A DNA stretch of 64,000 nucleotides from Marinomonas algarum (lineage in GTDB: Bacteria; Pseudomonadota; Gammaproteobacteria; Pseudomonadales; Marinomonadaceae). Position numbers and translations under genes: made by a program. Below the pieces are notes generated by a model that saw only the letters and a program-made list of their open reading frames with translations, was not told where the DNA came from and ran no database searches. The stretch is taken from the NCBI RefSeq assembly GCF_020532605.1, contig NZ_JAJATW010000010.1, positions 1 to 64,000 of the forward strand, read 5' to 3'. Below are positions 1-9,296 of the stretch, piece by piece (within the stretch, counting starts at the first letter, position 1; the number at the start of each line of letters is the position of its first letter).

Positions 1-109
1 CATAGTCGGAAATCAGATCAACAGAGCTATACAAGGCGATAAAACTCGGGATGAGGTCGTATTCTTAAAGAGCGATGCCGCTTTTGCGCAGCTGCGCGGT
101 ACCCGCTGA
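1..109 (+). CDS. C-terminal end of an unidentified protein (partial)
   Basis: An open frame starts at the window edge (codons from base 2) and runs 35 codons to a TGA at 107-109. The fragment ends in KSDAAFAQLRGTR. It is too short to assign to a family. It lies 43 bases upstream of the small exported protein gene on the same strand, so the two could be co-transcribed. It could also be a chance open frame, but the length to a stop and the codon use look coding. Confidence 0.45.
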   Translation, partial: IVGNQINRAIQGDKTRDEVVFLKSDAAFAQLRGTR

Positions 110-152
110 CAAAGTCACTGATTCAGATAATATTTTATAAAAGGCCCTTATT

Positions 153-431
153 ATGAAAACGCTAAATAAAACACTTCTTGCTGTTCTTGCTACCTCTACA
201 ATGACAACAGCGGCTTTCGCAAGTGACGACACGGCATTTGATCAACTACGAACCACTAAGGCTGGCGTTGAGTCATTGGCCCACTCTCTGGAAAACATGG
301 GCGCAACGGTTGATACAAGTGTTGATCTGAACGGTGCTTACACGGTAAATCAAAAAGAGGCTGTATACAGCGAAAAATATGCTGAGCTTCAAGCACAATT
401 TGATGATCTTCGTGCTCAACGTGCGCAATAA
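153..431 (+). CDS. Small exported protein of unknown function
   Basis: A 92-residue protein with a clear Sec signal peptide: KTLNK charge cluster, hydrophobic LLAVLATSTMTTAAFA, and a likely AFA-S cleavage near residue 23. The mature part is about 69 residues, hydrophilic, with a charged helical C-terminus (ELQAQFDDLRAQ) that could form a short coiled coil. An AAAAGG ribosome site at 139-144 fixes the ATG. It ends just before a strong hairpin terminator. I do not recognise the family. A periplasmic location is inferred from the signal peptide. Confidence 0.75.
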   Translation: MKTLNKTLLAVLATSTMTTAAFASDDTAFDQLRTTKAGVESLAHSLENMGATVDTSVDLNGAYTVNQKEAVYSEKYAELQAQFDDLRAQRAQ

Positions 432-453
432 TATTTAAGCTGTAAATAATGAT

Positions 454-486
454 AAAAAAGCCAAACATTTTTGTTTGGCTTTTTTT
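454..486. terminator. Bidirectional intrinsic terminator
   Basis: A perfect 14-bp stem (454-467 with 472-485) around a TTTT loop, with an A-run on one side and a T-run on the other. It can stop the small exported protein gene on the plus strand and bepA on the minus strand. Confidence 0.9.
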
Positions 487-522
487 GTTATAGGAAATAC
501 CTCACTTATAAAATATGTATTC

Positions 523-1929
523 TCATGTTTCATCGTCCAAGTCTTCTTGTTTCTCAGCTTCGTTTATTTTATCAAAATACAGTTTCGTACTATTGATAAT
601 GTCTTTTTCATGAGCGACGGCATCTCGTTCCGCACGCTTTATCAAATATCCGGCTGTTTTGTCTTTGCCTTGGCTAAAGTCCAAAAGTGCTCGATAATGC
701 AGTGCCATGGGAATGTTGCCAATCGATTTATAATATTGAATGTTTGCTCGCCATATTAATCGATTTTCATACAAATACTCAGCATTTAAAACAGAGGGCT
801 TATCTTGGTTTAATTGTGATCGTAAAGAGGAGAACAAAAGACTATTAGGGGCTAAGGCCAGTCTTGTATCAATAATAGCCAATGATTCTGCTTTTTTTTC
901 TAATGCCGCATAACTTAACGCTTTCAAGTACTCCCCAAATGTATTTTGAGCGGATTGTTGTTTTAGAAATAAGAGTGCACGTTCAGGCGACTGAATAAGA
1001 TATGAAAAAAGGGCTTTTGCAAACAACTTAGCGTCTTGGTCGTAAATCTTCTGCTCAAGGTACGTTAAAGGCTTCTCTTCAAGACCCGCACGGTAAGCTA
1101 AGACGCTGGCTCGAAAATAGATAAAGTCACTTTGTTCGCGTTTGCTTAAAATTGTACTTTTGGTATCGGCATTAAGTGAGTCCGCAAGGCGAGAATCGGG
1201 TGATGGGTGCGTAGACAAAAACTCAAGTTTTGGACGCCCTAGTGCTTGTCGAAAGAACGCCTGAAAAAGTTGTGTCATGCCATCGGGCGCCAAATTGGCC
1301 TCGGTTAAATAGCCCCGGCCACGACGATCGGCCTCTTGCTCTTGGTTACGGCTGTAAGTCAGGGTATTTTCTGCTTGATTGGCAATGCCGCCTAACCAAA
1401 GCGCAGTAGTGGCATCACCGCCTCCACCCGCTAAAGCCGCTGCAATACCTGCTCCCAACATGACTAAGGTTTTTTGTAACTCTTCACCAGAACGTTGTGT
1501 TTGCCTTTCATAGTGACGAAGATCTAGGTGAGCAATTTCATGGGCCAACAAGCCATAAAGCATGTCTTCGTTGTCAATCATTTCCATAATATCGGAATAA
1601 ATAAACAAGTGATTGCCAGGAATTACAAAAGCGTTGCTTTGGGAGCTGTTGAGGAGGGTCATTTCAATGGTTGTATTGTACAAACTGGTTTGTGGCAAAA
1701 TGCGTGACATGGCTTGTTTTAGGTAGTCATAGGCAGGAGGGAAGTCGATTAAGGCACGGCTACCGTTTAGCTTTCTAAACCAATATTGGCCCAGAATATA
1801 AGAGGGATTAGATAAGGCTCTTTCATCTTTATTGGCTTCGAGGTCAGGCAAACTGGCCTGAGAAAAAGTACTGGCAAAAACAAGGGTGAGAATGCTCAGC
1901 CCTGTTGTAACGTGTGAAAATAGTCTCAT
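523..1929 (-). CDS. bepA: BepA-like periplasmic M48 metalloprotease/chaperone
   Basis: An outer-membrane quality-control protease that in E. coli acts on BAM substrates and LptD. From the chosen ATG at 1929 the protein has 468 residues (E. coli about 487). It starts with a signal peptide (MRLFSHVTTGLSILTLVFA). The zinc motif HEIAH is at about residues 130-134 and the third ligand, Glu in NQEQEAD, near residue 199. A Gly-rich lid lies between them, and a helical TPR-like C-terminal half follows. An upstream ATG (1977) would add 16 residues before the signal peptide and is less likely. It is divergent from the TusA-like gene and next to a perM-type gene, a pairing also known in E. coli. Confidence 0.85.
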   Translation of the reverse strand: MRLFSHVTTGLSILTLVFASTFSQASLPDLEANKDERALSNPSYILGQYWFRKLNGSRALIDFPPAYDYLKQAMSRILPQTSLYNTTIEMTLLNSSQSNAFVIPGNHLFIYSDIMEMIDNEDMLYGLLAHEIAHLDLRHYERQTQRSGEELQKTLVMLGAGIAAALAGGGGDATTALWLGGIANQAENTLTYSRNQEQEADRRGRGYLTEANLAPDGMTQLFQAFFRQALGRPKLEFLSTHPSPDSRLADSLNADTKSTILSKREQSDFIYFRASVLAYRAGLEEKPLTYLEQKIYDQDAKLFAKALFSYLIQSPERALLFLKQQSAQNTFGEYLKALSYAALEKKAESLAIIDTRLALAPNSLLFSSLRSQLNQDKPSVLNAEYLYENRLIWRANIQYYKSIGNIPMALHYRALLDFSQGKDKTAGYLIKRAERDAVAHEKDIINSTKLYFDKINEAEKQEDLDDET

Positions 1930-1965
1930 AATATGACACATACAATTTTTGGATAAAAAGTTAAC

Positions 1966-2211
1966 ATGATGATTCATTCAGAGAGCCAGTATGACGTAAT
2001 CTTAGATGCAAGAGAAGATCGTTGTCCTATGCCGTTACTTAAAGCAAAATTGGCGTTAAGCAAAATGTCGGTGGGTCAACGTTTATGTGTGACAACATGT
2101 GACGCAGGTTCTTTAAAAGACATTCCCAAGTATGTTGAACTGGTCGGTTATCGTCTATTGTCCACCTATGAAGAGAAGGGTGTTTACCTTTTCGACATCC
2201 AAAAAAACTAG
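1966..2211 (+). CDS. TusA/SirA-family sulfur carrier protein
   Basis: An 81-residue protein with the family signature CPMPLLKAK. Cys20 would carry a persulfide sulfur. TusA-family proteins relay sulfur for tRNA thiolation or cofactor synthesis; the acceptor cannot be told from sequence. Two adjacent ATG codons (1966, 1969) could start it. It is divergent from bepA, with 36 bases between the start codons, so the promoters must overlap, and 12 bases upstream of the perM-type gene. The bepA/TusA-like/PerM grouping is shared with pseudomonads as far as I recall, which suggests a conserved locus rather than the housekeeping tusA. Confidence 0.85.
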   Translation: MMIHSESQYDVILDAREDRCPMPLLKAKLALSKMSVGQRLCVTTCDAGSLKDIPKYVELVGYRLLSTYEEKGVYLFDIQKN

Positions 2212-2223
2212 AATAGGCTCACT

Positions 2224-3285
2224 ATGTTTAAAACGGTTGATACGCTCATTAAACGCTATTTATCCAACGAAGAAGTGGTGATATTTCTTTTATTGTTGGT
2301 AGGTGTGCTCATAGCGTTGGCTTTTTGGGGGGGGATTTTAGCCCCTATTTTAATTGCCATTGTGCTCGCTTTTTTATTGCAAGGGTTGGTGGACAGATTG
2401 CAATCGCTTGGTTTGGGGCATACCGCGTCGGTATTTCTTGTTTTTAGTGCATTTTTGACGGTATGTGGGGTCTTTGTCAGTGTTATGGTGCCGATTATAT
2501 GGCGGCAGGCGGTGCGCTTTGTTCAAGACGTACCTAGAATGTTTACGGTTATTCGTGATGAAGTGCAGCGGTTTGCTGAGGGATACAGCGATCTTGTGAG
2601 TCAAGCGGCGATCGATGAGTTAACCAATTCATTGGCCAATGAGTCGGCCAGCGTCGGCCAGTGGTTAGTGTCTTTTTCCATTTCGAGTATTCCCTCCCTG
2701 TTTTCTGTCATGATTTATTTGGTGTTGGTGCCTTTGGTGATTTTTTTCTTGCTGAAAGATCAGCAGAAGATACTGCGTTATTTAACGTCTTGGCTACCGA
2801 ATGAACGTAAAATGATGCGCAATGTTGCCCATGAAATGAACGATCAAATTGCCAATTATGTTCGTGGCAAATTCATTGAGATGTGCGTAGTGGGCATTGT
2901 GACGTACCTTGTTTTTTTGGTATTTGGGCTGAAGTACGCAGAGTTATTGGCCTTGCTGGTGGGGTTGTCTGTTCTTATTCCCTATATTGGTGCCGCTGTG
3001 GTCACGATCCCCGTCATGTTAGTGGCGTTTTACCAGTTTGGTACTGGCAACGAATTTGTCTATGTAGCGATCGCCTATCTGGTTGTTCAGGCGTTAGATG
3101 GTAATGTTTTGGTTCCTTTGCTGTTTTCTGAGGCGGTGAATTTGCATCCTCTGGCTATTATTGTTGCGGTATTATTTTTTGGTGGTGTGTGGGGCTTTTG
3201 GGGAGTGTTCTTCGCCATTCCTTTAGCCACCTTAGTTAAGGCCATTATTAATGCATGGCCGAGTCATGAACAACTGTCTTCATAA
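2224..3285 (+). CDS. perM: AI-2E family (PerM-type) membrane transporter
   Basis: A 353-residue polytopic membrane protein, the same length as E. coli PerM as I recall it. Hydrophobic segments cluster at the N-terminus (about residues 20-85), in the middle (about 150-175) and in the C-terminal half (about 210-345). The end PLATLVKAI is typical of the AI-2E transporter family. Members export autoinducer-2 or sodium or are of unknown function, so the substrate here is open. It follows the TusA-like gene by 12 bases, and its stop codon lies inside a strong hairpin. Confidence 0.8.
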   Translation: MFKTVDTLIKRYLSNEEVVIFLLLLVGVLIALAFWGGILAPILIAIVLAFLLQGLVDRLQSLGLGHTASVFLVFSAFLTVCGVFVSVMVPIIWRQAVRFVQDVPRMFTVIRDEVQRFAEGYSDLVSQAAIDELTNSLANESASVGQWLVSFSISSIPSLFSVMIYLVLVPLVIFFLLKDQQKILRYLTSWLPNERKMMRNVAHEMNDQIANYVRGKFIEMCVVGIVTYLVFLVFGLKYAELLALLVGLSVLIPYIGAAVVTIPVMLVAFYQFGTGNEFVYVAIAYLVVQALDGNVLVPLLFSEAVNLHPLAIIVAVLFFGGVWGFWGVFFAIPLATLVKAIINAWPSHEQLSS

Positions 3286-3292
3286 CTCGGCC
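3257..3292. terminator. Hairpin spanning the perM stop codon
   Basis: An 8-bp GGCCGAGT/ACTCGGCC stem (3257-3264, 3285-3292) continues after a C-A mismatch into ATGAA/TTCAT around an 8-base loop. The perM stop TAA (3283-3285) lies in the 3' arm. Only a weak T stretch follows, so it may be an inefficient terminator or a 3'-end stabiliser between convergent genes. Confidence 0.55.
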
Positions 3293-3307
3293 ACTGCTTT
3301 TATCCAC

Positions 3308-4945
3308 TTAGTTTGATGGCGTCACCTGTGCAACAAGGACGCTAAAAGGCGGTAACACAATGGTTTCGTCTTTAATATAACCACTGCTAATGGCCTCAGG
3401 CAAAGTGATGGGGTTCAGGGTGTGTTCTAAAGGAAGTAAGGTGTCCTGAATAGAGGTATTGATTGCAATAAAGAGCGTTTCATCTTGATGACGGCGCACA
3501 AAGGTAAGGGTGGTGTCGTCATGGTAAAGAAACTCTATGTCGCCTGAACGAAGTGCAGGGTGTGTTCGCCTAATGTGTAAGAAGTCTCGATAAGCATGTA
3601 GCACCGATTCTCTGTTGCCTTCTTGTTTATTGACCGCCAACGGACGTTGCTTTTCATCAATAGGTAGCCAGGGTGTGGCGGATTGAGTAAAGCCACCTTG
3701 TTCTGTACTTTCCCAAGGCATGGGCGTTCGACAGCCATCTCGTCCTTTAAACTCTGGCCAAAATGCAATGCCAAATGGATCTACCAATTGTTCAAAGGTT
3801 AATTCTGCTTCAGGTAGTCCTAATTCTTCTCCTTGATACAAGCACACACTGCCCCGTAGGCTTAGCAACATGGCCATGTACACTTTACTTTTCGCCAGTC
3901 CGTGTTCGTTGTTTCCCCAACGTGTTGCCACTCGCGCAACATCGTGATTGCCAATTGACCAACATGGCCAGCCATCTCCTAAGCCTGCTTCGATCGTTTC
4001 CATCGTGTTGCGCACATGTCCCATGGTGGCGTCATGGGTCAAGAGGTCAAAGGAATAGCACATATGCAGTTTGTCATTGCCTTGGGTGTAGGCGGCCATG
4101 GTTTCTAGGGCGAAGTCACAACCCACTTCTCCCACCGTGGTGATATTCGGGTATTGATCAAGCAATGCCCGCAGACGTTGTAAAAAACCGATGTTTTCAG
4201 GGCGCGATTTGTCGTAAAGGTGCAATTGGTAGGCATAAGGATTATCTAAACGAACGCCGATACTGCCTTCAACGATTTCTTCTTTAGGGGGGTTATTTCG
4301 TAAGGCAAGGTCGTGGTAATAATAGTTTGCTGTATCGAGACGAAAACCATCAATGCCTCGTTTTAACCAGAATTCTACTGTGTCGAGTACTGCGTCAACG
4401 ACCTCTGGGTTGTGGAAGTTTAAGTCTGGTTGGCTGTCTAAAAAGTTGTGCAGGTAATATTGTCGACGGCGACTGTCCCAGTGCCAAGCGGGGCCACCAA
4501 AAACCGATAGCCAGTTATTGGGAACCGTTCCATCGGGTTGTGCATCTGCCCAGACATACCAATCTGCTTTGTCATTGTTATGGCTGCTGCGTGATTCGAC
4601 AAACCAAGGGTGTTGATCAGAGGAGTGGTTAAGAACTTGATCGATCATTACTTTCAGCCCGTGTTCATGGGCGCTCTCAATCAGTCGGTCGAGGTCATCT
4701 AGGGTGCCAAAAATAGGATCTACGTTGCAATAATCCGCCACATCGTAACCAAAATCTTTCATTGGCGATGTGAAAAAAGGCGACAACCAGATAGCATCAA
4801 CGCCAAGGGCGGCAATATAGCCCATTTTTGCGGTTACCCCTGGAAGGTCACCGATGCCATCGTTATTAGAGTCAAAAAAACTGCGTGGATAAACCTGATA
4901 TATGACGGCACCACGCCACCACTGTGAAGAATTGTCCATGATCAT
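3308..4945 (-). CDS. GH13 alpha-glucosidase (oligo-1,6-glucosidase type)
   Basis: Hydrolyses alpha-glucosidic bonds of small oligosaccharides, probably in the cytoplasm since no signal peptide is seen. From the ATG at 4945 it has 545 residues. The N-terminus WWRGAVIYQVYPRSF is typical. The catalytic residues are Asp about 204 (GFRLD), Glu about 273 (VGEVG) and Asp about 335 (GNHD). A C-terminal beta domain ends the protein. An ATG six bases in (4939) is an equally good start; an upstream start at 4987 adds residues without family similarity. No sugar transporter is adjacent. Exact linkage specificity cannot be told. Confidence 0.88.
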   Translation of the reverse strand: MIMDNSSQWWRGAVIYQVYPRSFFDSNNDGIGDLPGVTAKMGYIAALGVDAIWLSPFFTSPMKDFGYDVADYCNVDPIFGTLDDLDRLIESAHEHGLKVMIDQVLNHSSDQHPWFVESRSSHNNDKADWYVWADAQPDGTVPNNWLSVFGGPAWHWDSRRRQYYLHNFLDSQPDLNFHNPEVVDAVLDTVEFWLKRGIDGFRLDTANYYYHDLALRNNPPKEEIVEGSIGVRLDNPYAYQLHLYDKSRPENIGFLQRLRALLDQYPNITTVGEVGCDFALETMAAYTQGNDKLHMCYSFDLLTHDATMGHVRNTMETIEAGLGDGWPCWSIGNHDVARVATRWGNNEHGLAKSKVYMAMLLSLRGSVCLYQGEELGLPEAELTFEQLVDPFGIAFWPEFKGRDGCRTPMPWESTEQGGFTQSATPWLPIDEKQRPLAVNKQEGNRESVLHAYRDFLHIRRTHPALRSGDIEFLYHDDTTLTFVRRHQDETLFIAINTSIQDTLLPLEHTLNPITLPEAISSGYIKDETIVLPPFSVLVAQVTPSN

Positions 4946-5019
4946 ACTCGCTCTAATAAAAGAAAGGCAACGCTGTTGATTCGTCAAAAACGTTGAGGTT
5001 ATGTTGTTGCGTTATGTTC

Positions 5020-5904
5020 TTACAGGCGACTGGCGCCGTCACTTTTTAACAGGTCGATAAACGCCAGTGCCGCTCGACTTAATGTGCGTTGTTTATGGTA
5101 GATAACGCCCAGTTTGCGTTCGACATTAAGGTCTTCAATCGCCAGCACACAGAGTTTTTCGTCTACCAACGTTGAGGGTAACAGTGACCATCCCCAACCA
5201 ATACCAACCAGCATGGCTAAGGTTTCTAAATTATTGGTACTCATCCGAACGAGGGGCTTGAGATCTTGCTTCCCAAATGCCTGCTCTGCAATCTGACGAG
5301 TAAAGGTATTTTTGTTGGGCAAAACACAAGCGTGCTGCGCCAGTTCCTGTAGAGACAATCCCTTAACGTGGGCAAGAGGGTGATCTCTGCTGACTACACA
5401 GGTTAAAGGGTCTGACCAGATGGGTAAAGACTCAATTAAGGCATTGTCCTTGTTTGATAGGGTAATAATGCCTAATTCAGCGCGGCCTTTGACAACATCT
5501 TGATACGCTTCTTCAGATTGAGAAAATTCTATTTCTAGCTGCGCGCTTGGGAAGTTTTCTTGGAATGATTTTAAGGACTTAGGGAGCCGATGTAATCCCA
5601 CATGGTGGCTGGTCGACAGCCTTAATTCTCCGCTCACATCTTGCATTTGCAGAGACATGCTACGCTGGATGTCCTGTAAATCCTCTGCCATTTTACGGGC
5701 TTTTGGCAACAGGCGAACGCCAGCTTCAGTCAATTGAACTTGGCGGCCAATACGATCGAATAAACGCACACCTAAGTTGCCTTCTAATGCGGAAATGCGT
5801 TTGCTGACCGCAGGTTGCGTCACAAATAACTGGACAGCGGCCTCAGAAAAGGAAGCAGTTTCAGCGACTTTGATGAAGGTCAGCAACTCGGCAATGTCTA
5901 TCAT
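5020..5904 (-). CDS. LysR-family transcriptional regulator
   Basis: A 294-residue LysR-type regulator. The N-terminal winged helix-turn-helix (residues 1-60, with FVTQPAVSKRISALE as the recognition region) is followed by a periplasmic-binding-like effector domain (about 90-290). It is divergent from leuC across a 93-base gap holding an inverted repeat. A LysR gene divergent from leuC is also found in Pseudomonas. Control of leuCDB and of itself is inferred from position; the ligand is unknown. Confidence 0.88.
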   Translation of the reverse strand: MIDIAELLTFIKVAETASFSEAAVQLFVTQPAVSKRISALEGNLGVRLFDRIGRQVQLTEAGVRLLPKARKMAEDLQDIQRSMSLQMQDVSGELRLSTSHHVGLHRLPKSLKSFQENFPSAQLEIEFSQSEEAYQDVVKGRAELGIITLSNKDNALIESLPIWSDPLTCVVSRDHPLAHVKGLSLQELAQHACVLPNKNTFTRQIAEQAFGKQDLKPLVRMSTNNLETLAMLVGIGWGWSLLPSTLVDEKLCVLAIEDLNVERKLGVIYHKQRTLSRAALAFIDLLKSDGASRL

Positions 5905-5938
5905 TCCAAAAAATTATCCAAAATATGAAAAATATGAA

Positions 5939-5957
5939 TTGGCGTTATTTAAGCCAA
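5939..5957. promoter_or_regulatory. Candidate LysR operator upstream of leuC
   Basis: TTGGC-N9-GCCAA is a perfect 5-bp dyad in the gap between the divergent LysR gene and leuC. Its left arm overlaps a possible -35 (TTGGCG, 5939-5944) with a TAGGAT -10 at 5963-5968. Dyads with AT-rich spacers are usual LysR sites. Binding is inferred. Confidence 0.4.
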
Positions 5958-5997
5958 AGTTTTAGGATAGCGCAATAGATTTCTGAGGAGAGAATAT

Positions 5998-7425
5998 ATG
6001 TCTGCAAAAACCCTTTATGACAAGTTGTGGGACAGCCACCTTGTACAGCAACGCGATGATGGTAGTGCGTTGATTTATATCGATTTACAGTTGCTTCATG
6101 AAGTAACGTCACCACAAGCTTTTGAAGGTTTGCGTCTAGCGGGTCGTAAACCTTGGCGTGTATCGTCAAGCTTGGCAACACCGGATCATAACGTACCAAC
6201 GACAAAAACAGAGCGTATGTCGGGCGTGGATGGCATTGAAGACCCTGTGTCTAAAATTCAGGTGACGACACTGGATGACAATTGTAATGAATTTGGTATT
6301 ACCGAATTCAATATGAAAGACATTCGCCAAGGTATTGTGCACGTTGTTGGGCCAGAACAAGGTGCGACTTTGCCAGGCATGACCGTTGTATGTGGGGATT
6401 CTCATACCTCTACTCACGGTGCTTTTGGTGCATTAGCCCATGGTATCGGAACATCTGAAGTAGAGCATGTGCTGGCGACTCAATGTTTGGTACAAAAGAA
6501 AAGCCGTAACATGTTGGTTCGAGTCGATGGTGAGCTTTCACCTTGGGTTTCGGCAAAAGACGTTGTGTTGGCCATCATTGGTGCGATTGGCACCGCGGGC
6601 GGAACCGGTTTTGCGATTGAGTTTGGCGGTACAGGTATCCAGTCCTTGTCAATGGAAGGGCGCATGACGGTGTGCAACATGGCCATTGAAGCGGGTGCTC
6701 GTGTGGGCTTGATTGCGGTAGACGATACCACGATTGATTATGTCAAAGGTCGTCCTTATGCGCCAAAAGGCGAACAGTGGGACATGGCGGTTGCTGCATG
6801 GAAAGATCTTGTGTCTGATAAAGACGCGAAGTTTGAAGAAGTGGTGGTGATCAAAGCCGAAGACATTAAGCCGCAGGTTACTTGGGGTACGTCGCCAGAA
6901 ATGGTGATCGCTATTGATGAAGCGATTCCACATGCTGAAGACCAAAAAGACCCAGTGAAAAAAGAGGGTTATGCTCGTGCTTGGAAATACATGGGCTTAG
7001 AAGGCAAAACCACCTTGGCAGACATCACGTTAGACCGTGTCTTTATCGGTTCTTGCACCAACTCACGCATTGAAGATTTACGCATTGCGGCGCAAGTCGT
7101 TAAAGGTCGTAAAGTGGCTTCTACTTTGAAGCAAGCGATTGTTGTGCCAGGTTCTGGTCTCGTGAAAGCGCAAGCTGAGAAAGAAGGCTTGCACACCATT
7201 TTTGAAGAGGCTGGGTTGGAATGGCGCGAACCAGGTTGCTCAATGTGTTTGGCGATGAACGCGGATAAGTTGGGTGCAGGCGAGCATTGTGCTTCCACAT
7301 CGAATCGTAACTTTGAAGGTCGCCAAGGTTTTGGTGGTCGAACGCATCTAGTGAGTCCAGCGATGGCGGCAGCGGCGGCTATTGCAGGCAACTTTGTTGA
7401 TGTTAACGAATTGGTAAAACACTAA
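5998..7425 (+). CDS. leuC: 3-isopropylmalate dehydratase large subunit
   Basis: With LeuD it isomerises 2-isopropylmalate to 3-isopropylmalate in leucine synthesis, using a [4Fe-4S] cluster. The 475 residues match the family length. The three cluster cysteines lie in [11 protein letters not shown] and [10 protein letters not shown], and the substrate-loop motif [13 protein letters not shown] is intact. A GAGGAGAG ribosome site precedes the ATG. It is the first gene of leuC-leuD-leuB; leuA is not in the window. Confidence 0.97.
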   Translation: MSAKTLYDKLWDSHLVQQRDDGSALIYIDLQLLHEVTSPQAFEGLRLAGRKPWRVSSSLATPDHNVPTTKTERMSGVDGIEDPVSKIQVTTLDDNCNEFGITEFNMKDIRQGIVHVVGPEQGATLPGMTVVCGDSHTSTHGAFGALAHGIGTSEVEHVLATQCLVQKKSRNMLVRVDGELSPWVSAKDVVLAIIGAIGTAGGTGFAIEFGGTGIQSLSMEGRMTVCNMAIEAGARVGLIAVDDTTIDYVKGRPYAPKGEQWDMAVAAWKDLVSDKDAKFEEVVVIKAEDIKPQVTWGTSPEMVIAIDEAIPHAEDQKDPVKKEGYARAWKYMGLEGKTTLADITLDRVFIGSCTNSRIEDLRIAAQVVKGRKVASTLKQAIVVPGSGLVKAQAEKEGLHTIFEEAGLEWREPGCSMCLAMNADKLGAGEHCASTSNRNFEGRQGFGGRTHLVSPAMAAAAAIAGNFVDVNELVKH

Positions 7426-7438
7426 AAAGGAGAAAAGT

Positions 7439-8089
7439 ATGCGTCCCTTTACTAAACACTCAGGGTTAGCCGCTCCTTTGGATTTGGCCAACGTTGATAC
7501 CGATATGATCATTCCAAAGCAGTTCTTAAAATCCATCAAGCGCACGGGCTTTGGTAAAAATTTATTTGATGAGCTGCGTTACGAAGATGAAGGGCAGCCC
7601 GATCAAGAGTGTGACGGTCGTCCAATTCGTGAAGATTTTGTACTAAACCAAGCTCGATACCAAGGCGCAAGCGTTTTGTTGGCACGTCAAAACTTTGGCT
7701 GTGGTTCCAGCCGGGAACACGCGCCTTGGGCACTAGATGACTACGGTTTTCGTTCAATTATTGCACCTAGCTTTGCCGATATTTTCTACAACAACTGTTT
7801 TAAAAATGGCTTGTTACCGATTGTGTTGCACCCTGATGAAGTGGATCAGTTGTTTTCAGAAGTGGCGTTGCGTGAAGGCGCAGAGATTGTTGTCGATCTT
7901 GAAAACCAAACGGTAACCTCGCCTTCTGGTGCACAGTTTGAGTTTGTTGTCGATAACTTCCGCAAGCATTGTTTGTTGAATGGTTTGGACGATATTGGTT
8001 TGACCTTACAGCAGGATGCCGCTATCCGTCGTTACGAAGAAAGACGTATGCAAGAAGCACCTTGGTTGTTTTTATCGCGCGAGCAGTAA
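7439..8089 (+). CDS. leuD: 3-isopropylmalate dehydratase small subunit
   Basis: The swivel-domain partner of LeuC, 216 residues as usual. The N-terminal motif [14 protein letters not shown] and the substrate-specificity loop [15 protein letters not shown] are intact. It begins 13 bases after leuC with an AAGGAG site, so translation is coupled or at least co-transcribed. Confidence 0.97.
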   Translation: MRPFTKHSGLAAPLDLANVDTDMIIPKQFLKSIKRTGFGKNLFDELRYEDEGQPDQECDGRPIREDFVLNQARYQGASVLLARQNFGCGSSREHAPWALDDYGFRSIIAPSFADIFYNNCFKNGLLPIVLHPDEVDQLFSEVALREGAEIVVDLENQTVTSPSGAQFEFVVDNFRKHCLLNGLDDIGLTLQQDAAIRRYEERRMQEAPWLFLSREQ

Positions 8090-8138
8090 AATCGATACTA
8101 AAACGTTTAAAAAAGACCCTGTATTCTAAGGATTTAAC

Positions 8139-9218
8139 ATGAGTAAGAATGTACTAATATTGCCCGGTGATGGCATTGGCCCAGAAATTGTTGCCCAAGC
8201 GGTGCGCGTATTGGACACAGTAAACGATCAGTTTGGACTGGATATCAAACACGAAAGTGCACTCGTCGGCGGGTCGGCCTATGACGAGACAGGCTCTCCT
8301 TTGCCAGACGTGACATTGGAAAAAGCGAAGGCAGCGGATGCGATTTTATTAGGCGCTGTGGGTGGACCTAAATGGGATGCGCTAGACATGTCTGTGCGCC
8401 CTGAAAAAGGTTTGTTGGGTTTACGTTCTAACCTTGAGTTGTTCTCTAATCTACGTCCAGCCATTTTGTACCCACAGTTGGCGGACGCTTCTAGTTTGAA
8501 ACCAGAAATTGTGGCCGGACTGGATATCCTAATTGTTCGTGAATTGACCGGTGGTATCTACTTTGGACAACCTCGTGGCATTCGTACTCTCGACAATGGC
8601 GAGCGTCAAGGCTACAACACTTACGTCTACAGTGAGTCTGAAATTCGTCGTATTGGCCGTTCTGCGTTTGAAGCGGCGCGTCAACGTGGCAAACGTGTTT
8701 GCTCCATTGATAAATCCAACGTACTGGAAGTAACGGTACTGTGGAAAGAAATCATGGAGGAGGTTGCAAAAGAATACCCCGATGTTGAATTGACTCATAT
8801 GCTGGTTGATAACGCAGCGATGCAGCTGGTTCGTGCACCAAAACAGTTTGATGTCATGGTTACGGGCAACATGTTTGGTGATATTCTATCGGACGCAGCT
8901 GCAATGCTAACGGGATCGATTGGTATGTTGCCGTCGGCTTCTCTTAATGCAGAAGGTCGTGGGATGTACGAACCTTGTCACGGTTCAGCGCCGGATATTG
9001 CTGGTAAAGGCATCGCAAACCCCTTGGCGACTATTTTGTCAGTTGCTATGATGTTGCGTTATTCTTTAGACGCAAAAGATGCAGCGGATGCGATTGAAGC
9101 GGCCGTCAGTCAGGTTCTTGACCTTGGTTTGAGAACGGCAGATATCGCATCAAAAGAGTGTAATACTGTCAGCACCCAAGAAATGGGTGATGCTGTACTT
9201 AAAGCACTAAAAGCCTAG
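8139..9218 (+). CDS. leuB: 3-isopropylmalate dehydrogenase
   Basis: NAD-dependent oxidative decarboxylation of 3-isopropylmalate to 2-oxoisocaproate, the third leucine-specific step. The 359 residues show GDGIGPEI at the N-terminus, the substrate arginines in [10 protein letters not shown], the [10 protein letters not shown] loop and the C-terminal [14 protein letters not shown] cofactor motif. It follows leuD by 49 bases in the same operon. A weak GCCTAGC/GTTAGGC hairpin without a T-run follows, so read-through into asd is possible. Confidence 0.97.
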   Translation: MSKNVLILPGDGIGPEIVAQAVRVLDTVNDQFGLDIKHESALVGGSAYDETGSPLPDVTLEKAKAADAILLGAVGGPKWDALDMSVRPEKGLLGLRSNLELFSNLRPAILYPQLADASSLKPEIVAGLDILIVRELTGGIYFGQPRGIRTLDNGERQGYNTYVYSESEIRRIGRSAFEAARQRGKRVCSIDKSNVLEVTVLWKEIMEEVAKEYPDVELTHMLVDNAAMQLVRAPKQFDVMVTGNMFGDILSDAAAMLTGSIGMLPSASLNAEGRGMYEPCHGSAPDIAGKGIANPLATILSVAMMLRYSLDAKDAADAIEAAVSQVLDLGLRTADIASKECNTVSTQEMGDAVLKALKA

Positions 9219-9296
9219 CGTCATAAGGTCGTTAGGCATTCACTCGGGACACTGCTCTTGGTATGAGTGGCCCCACAAAAAAAGGTAATAATAACC

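Noticed and set aside
3763-4143. 126-codon plus-strand open frame opposite the alpha-glucosidase
   Set aside because: Antisense to a complete GH13 gene with intact catalytic residues.
6969-7391. 140-codon minus-strand open frame in leuC
   Set aside because: Lies wholly antisense to a strongly conserved gene; explained by codon bias.
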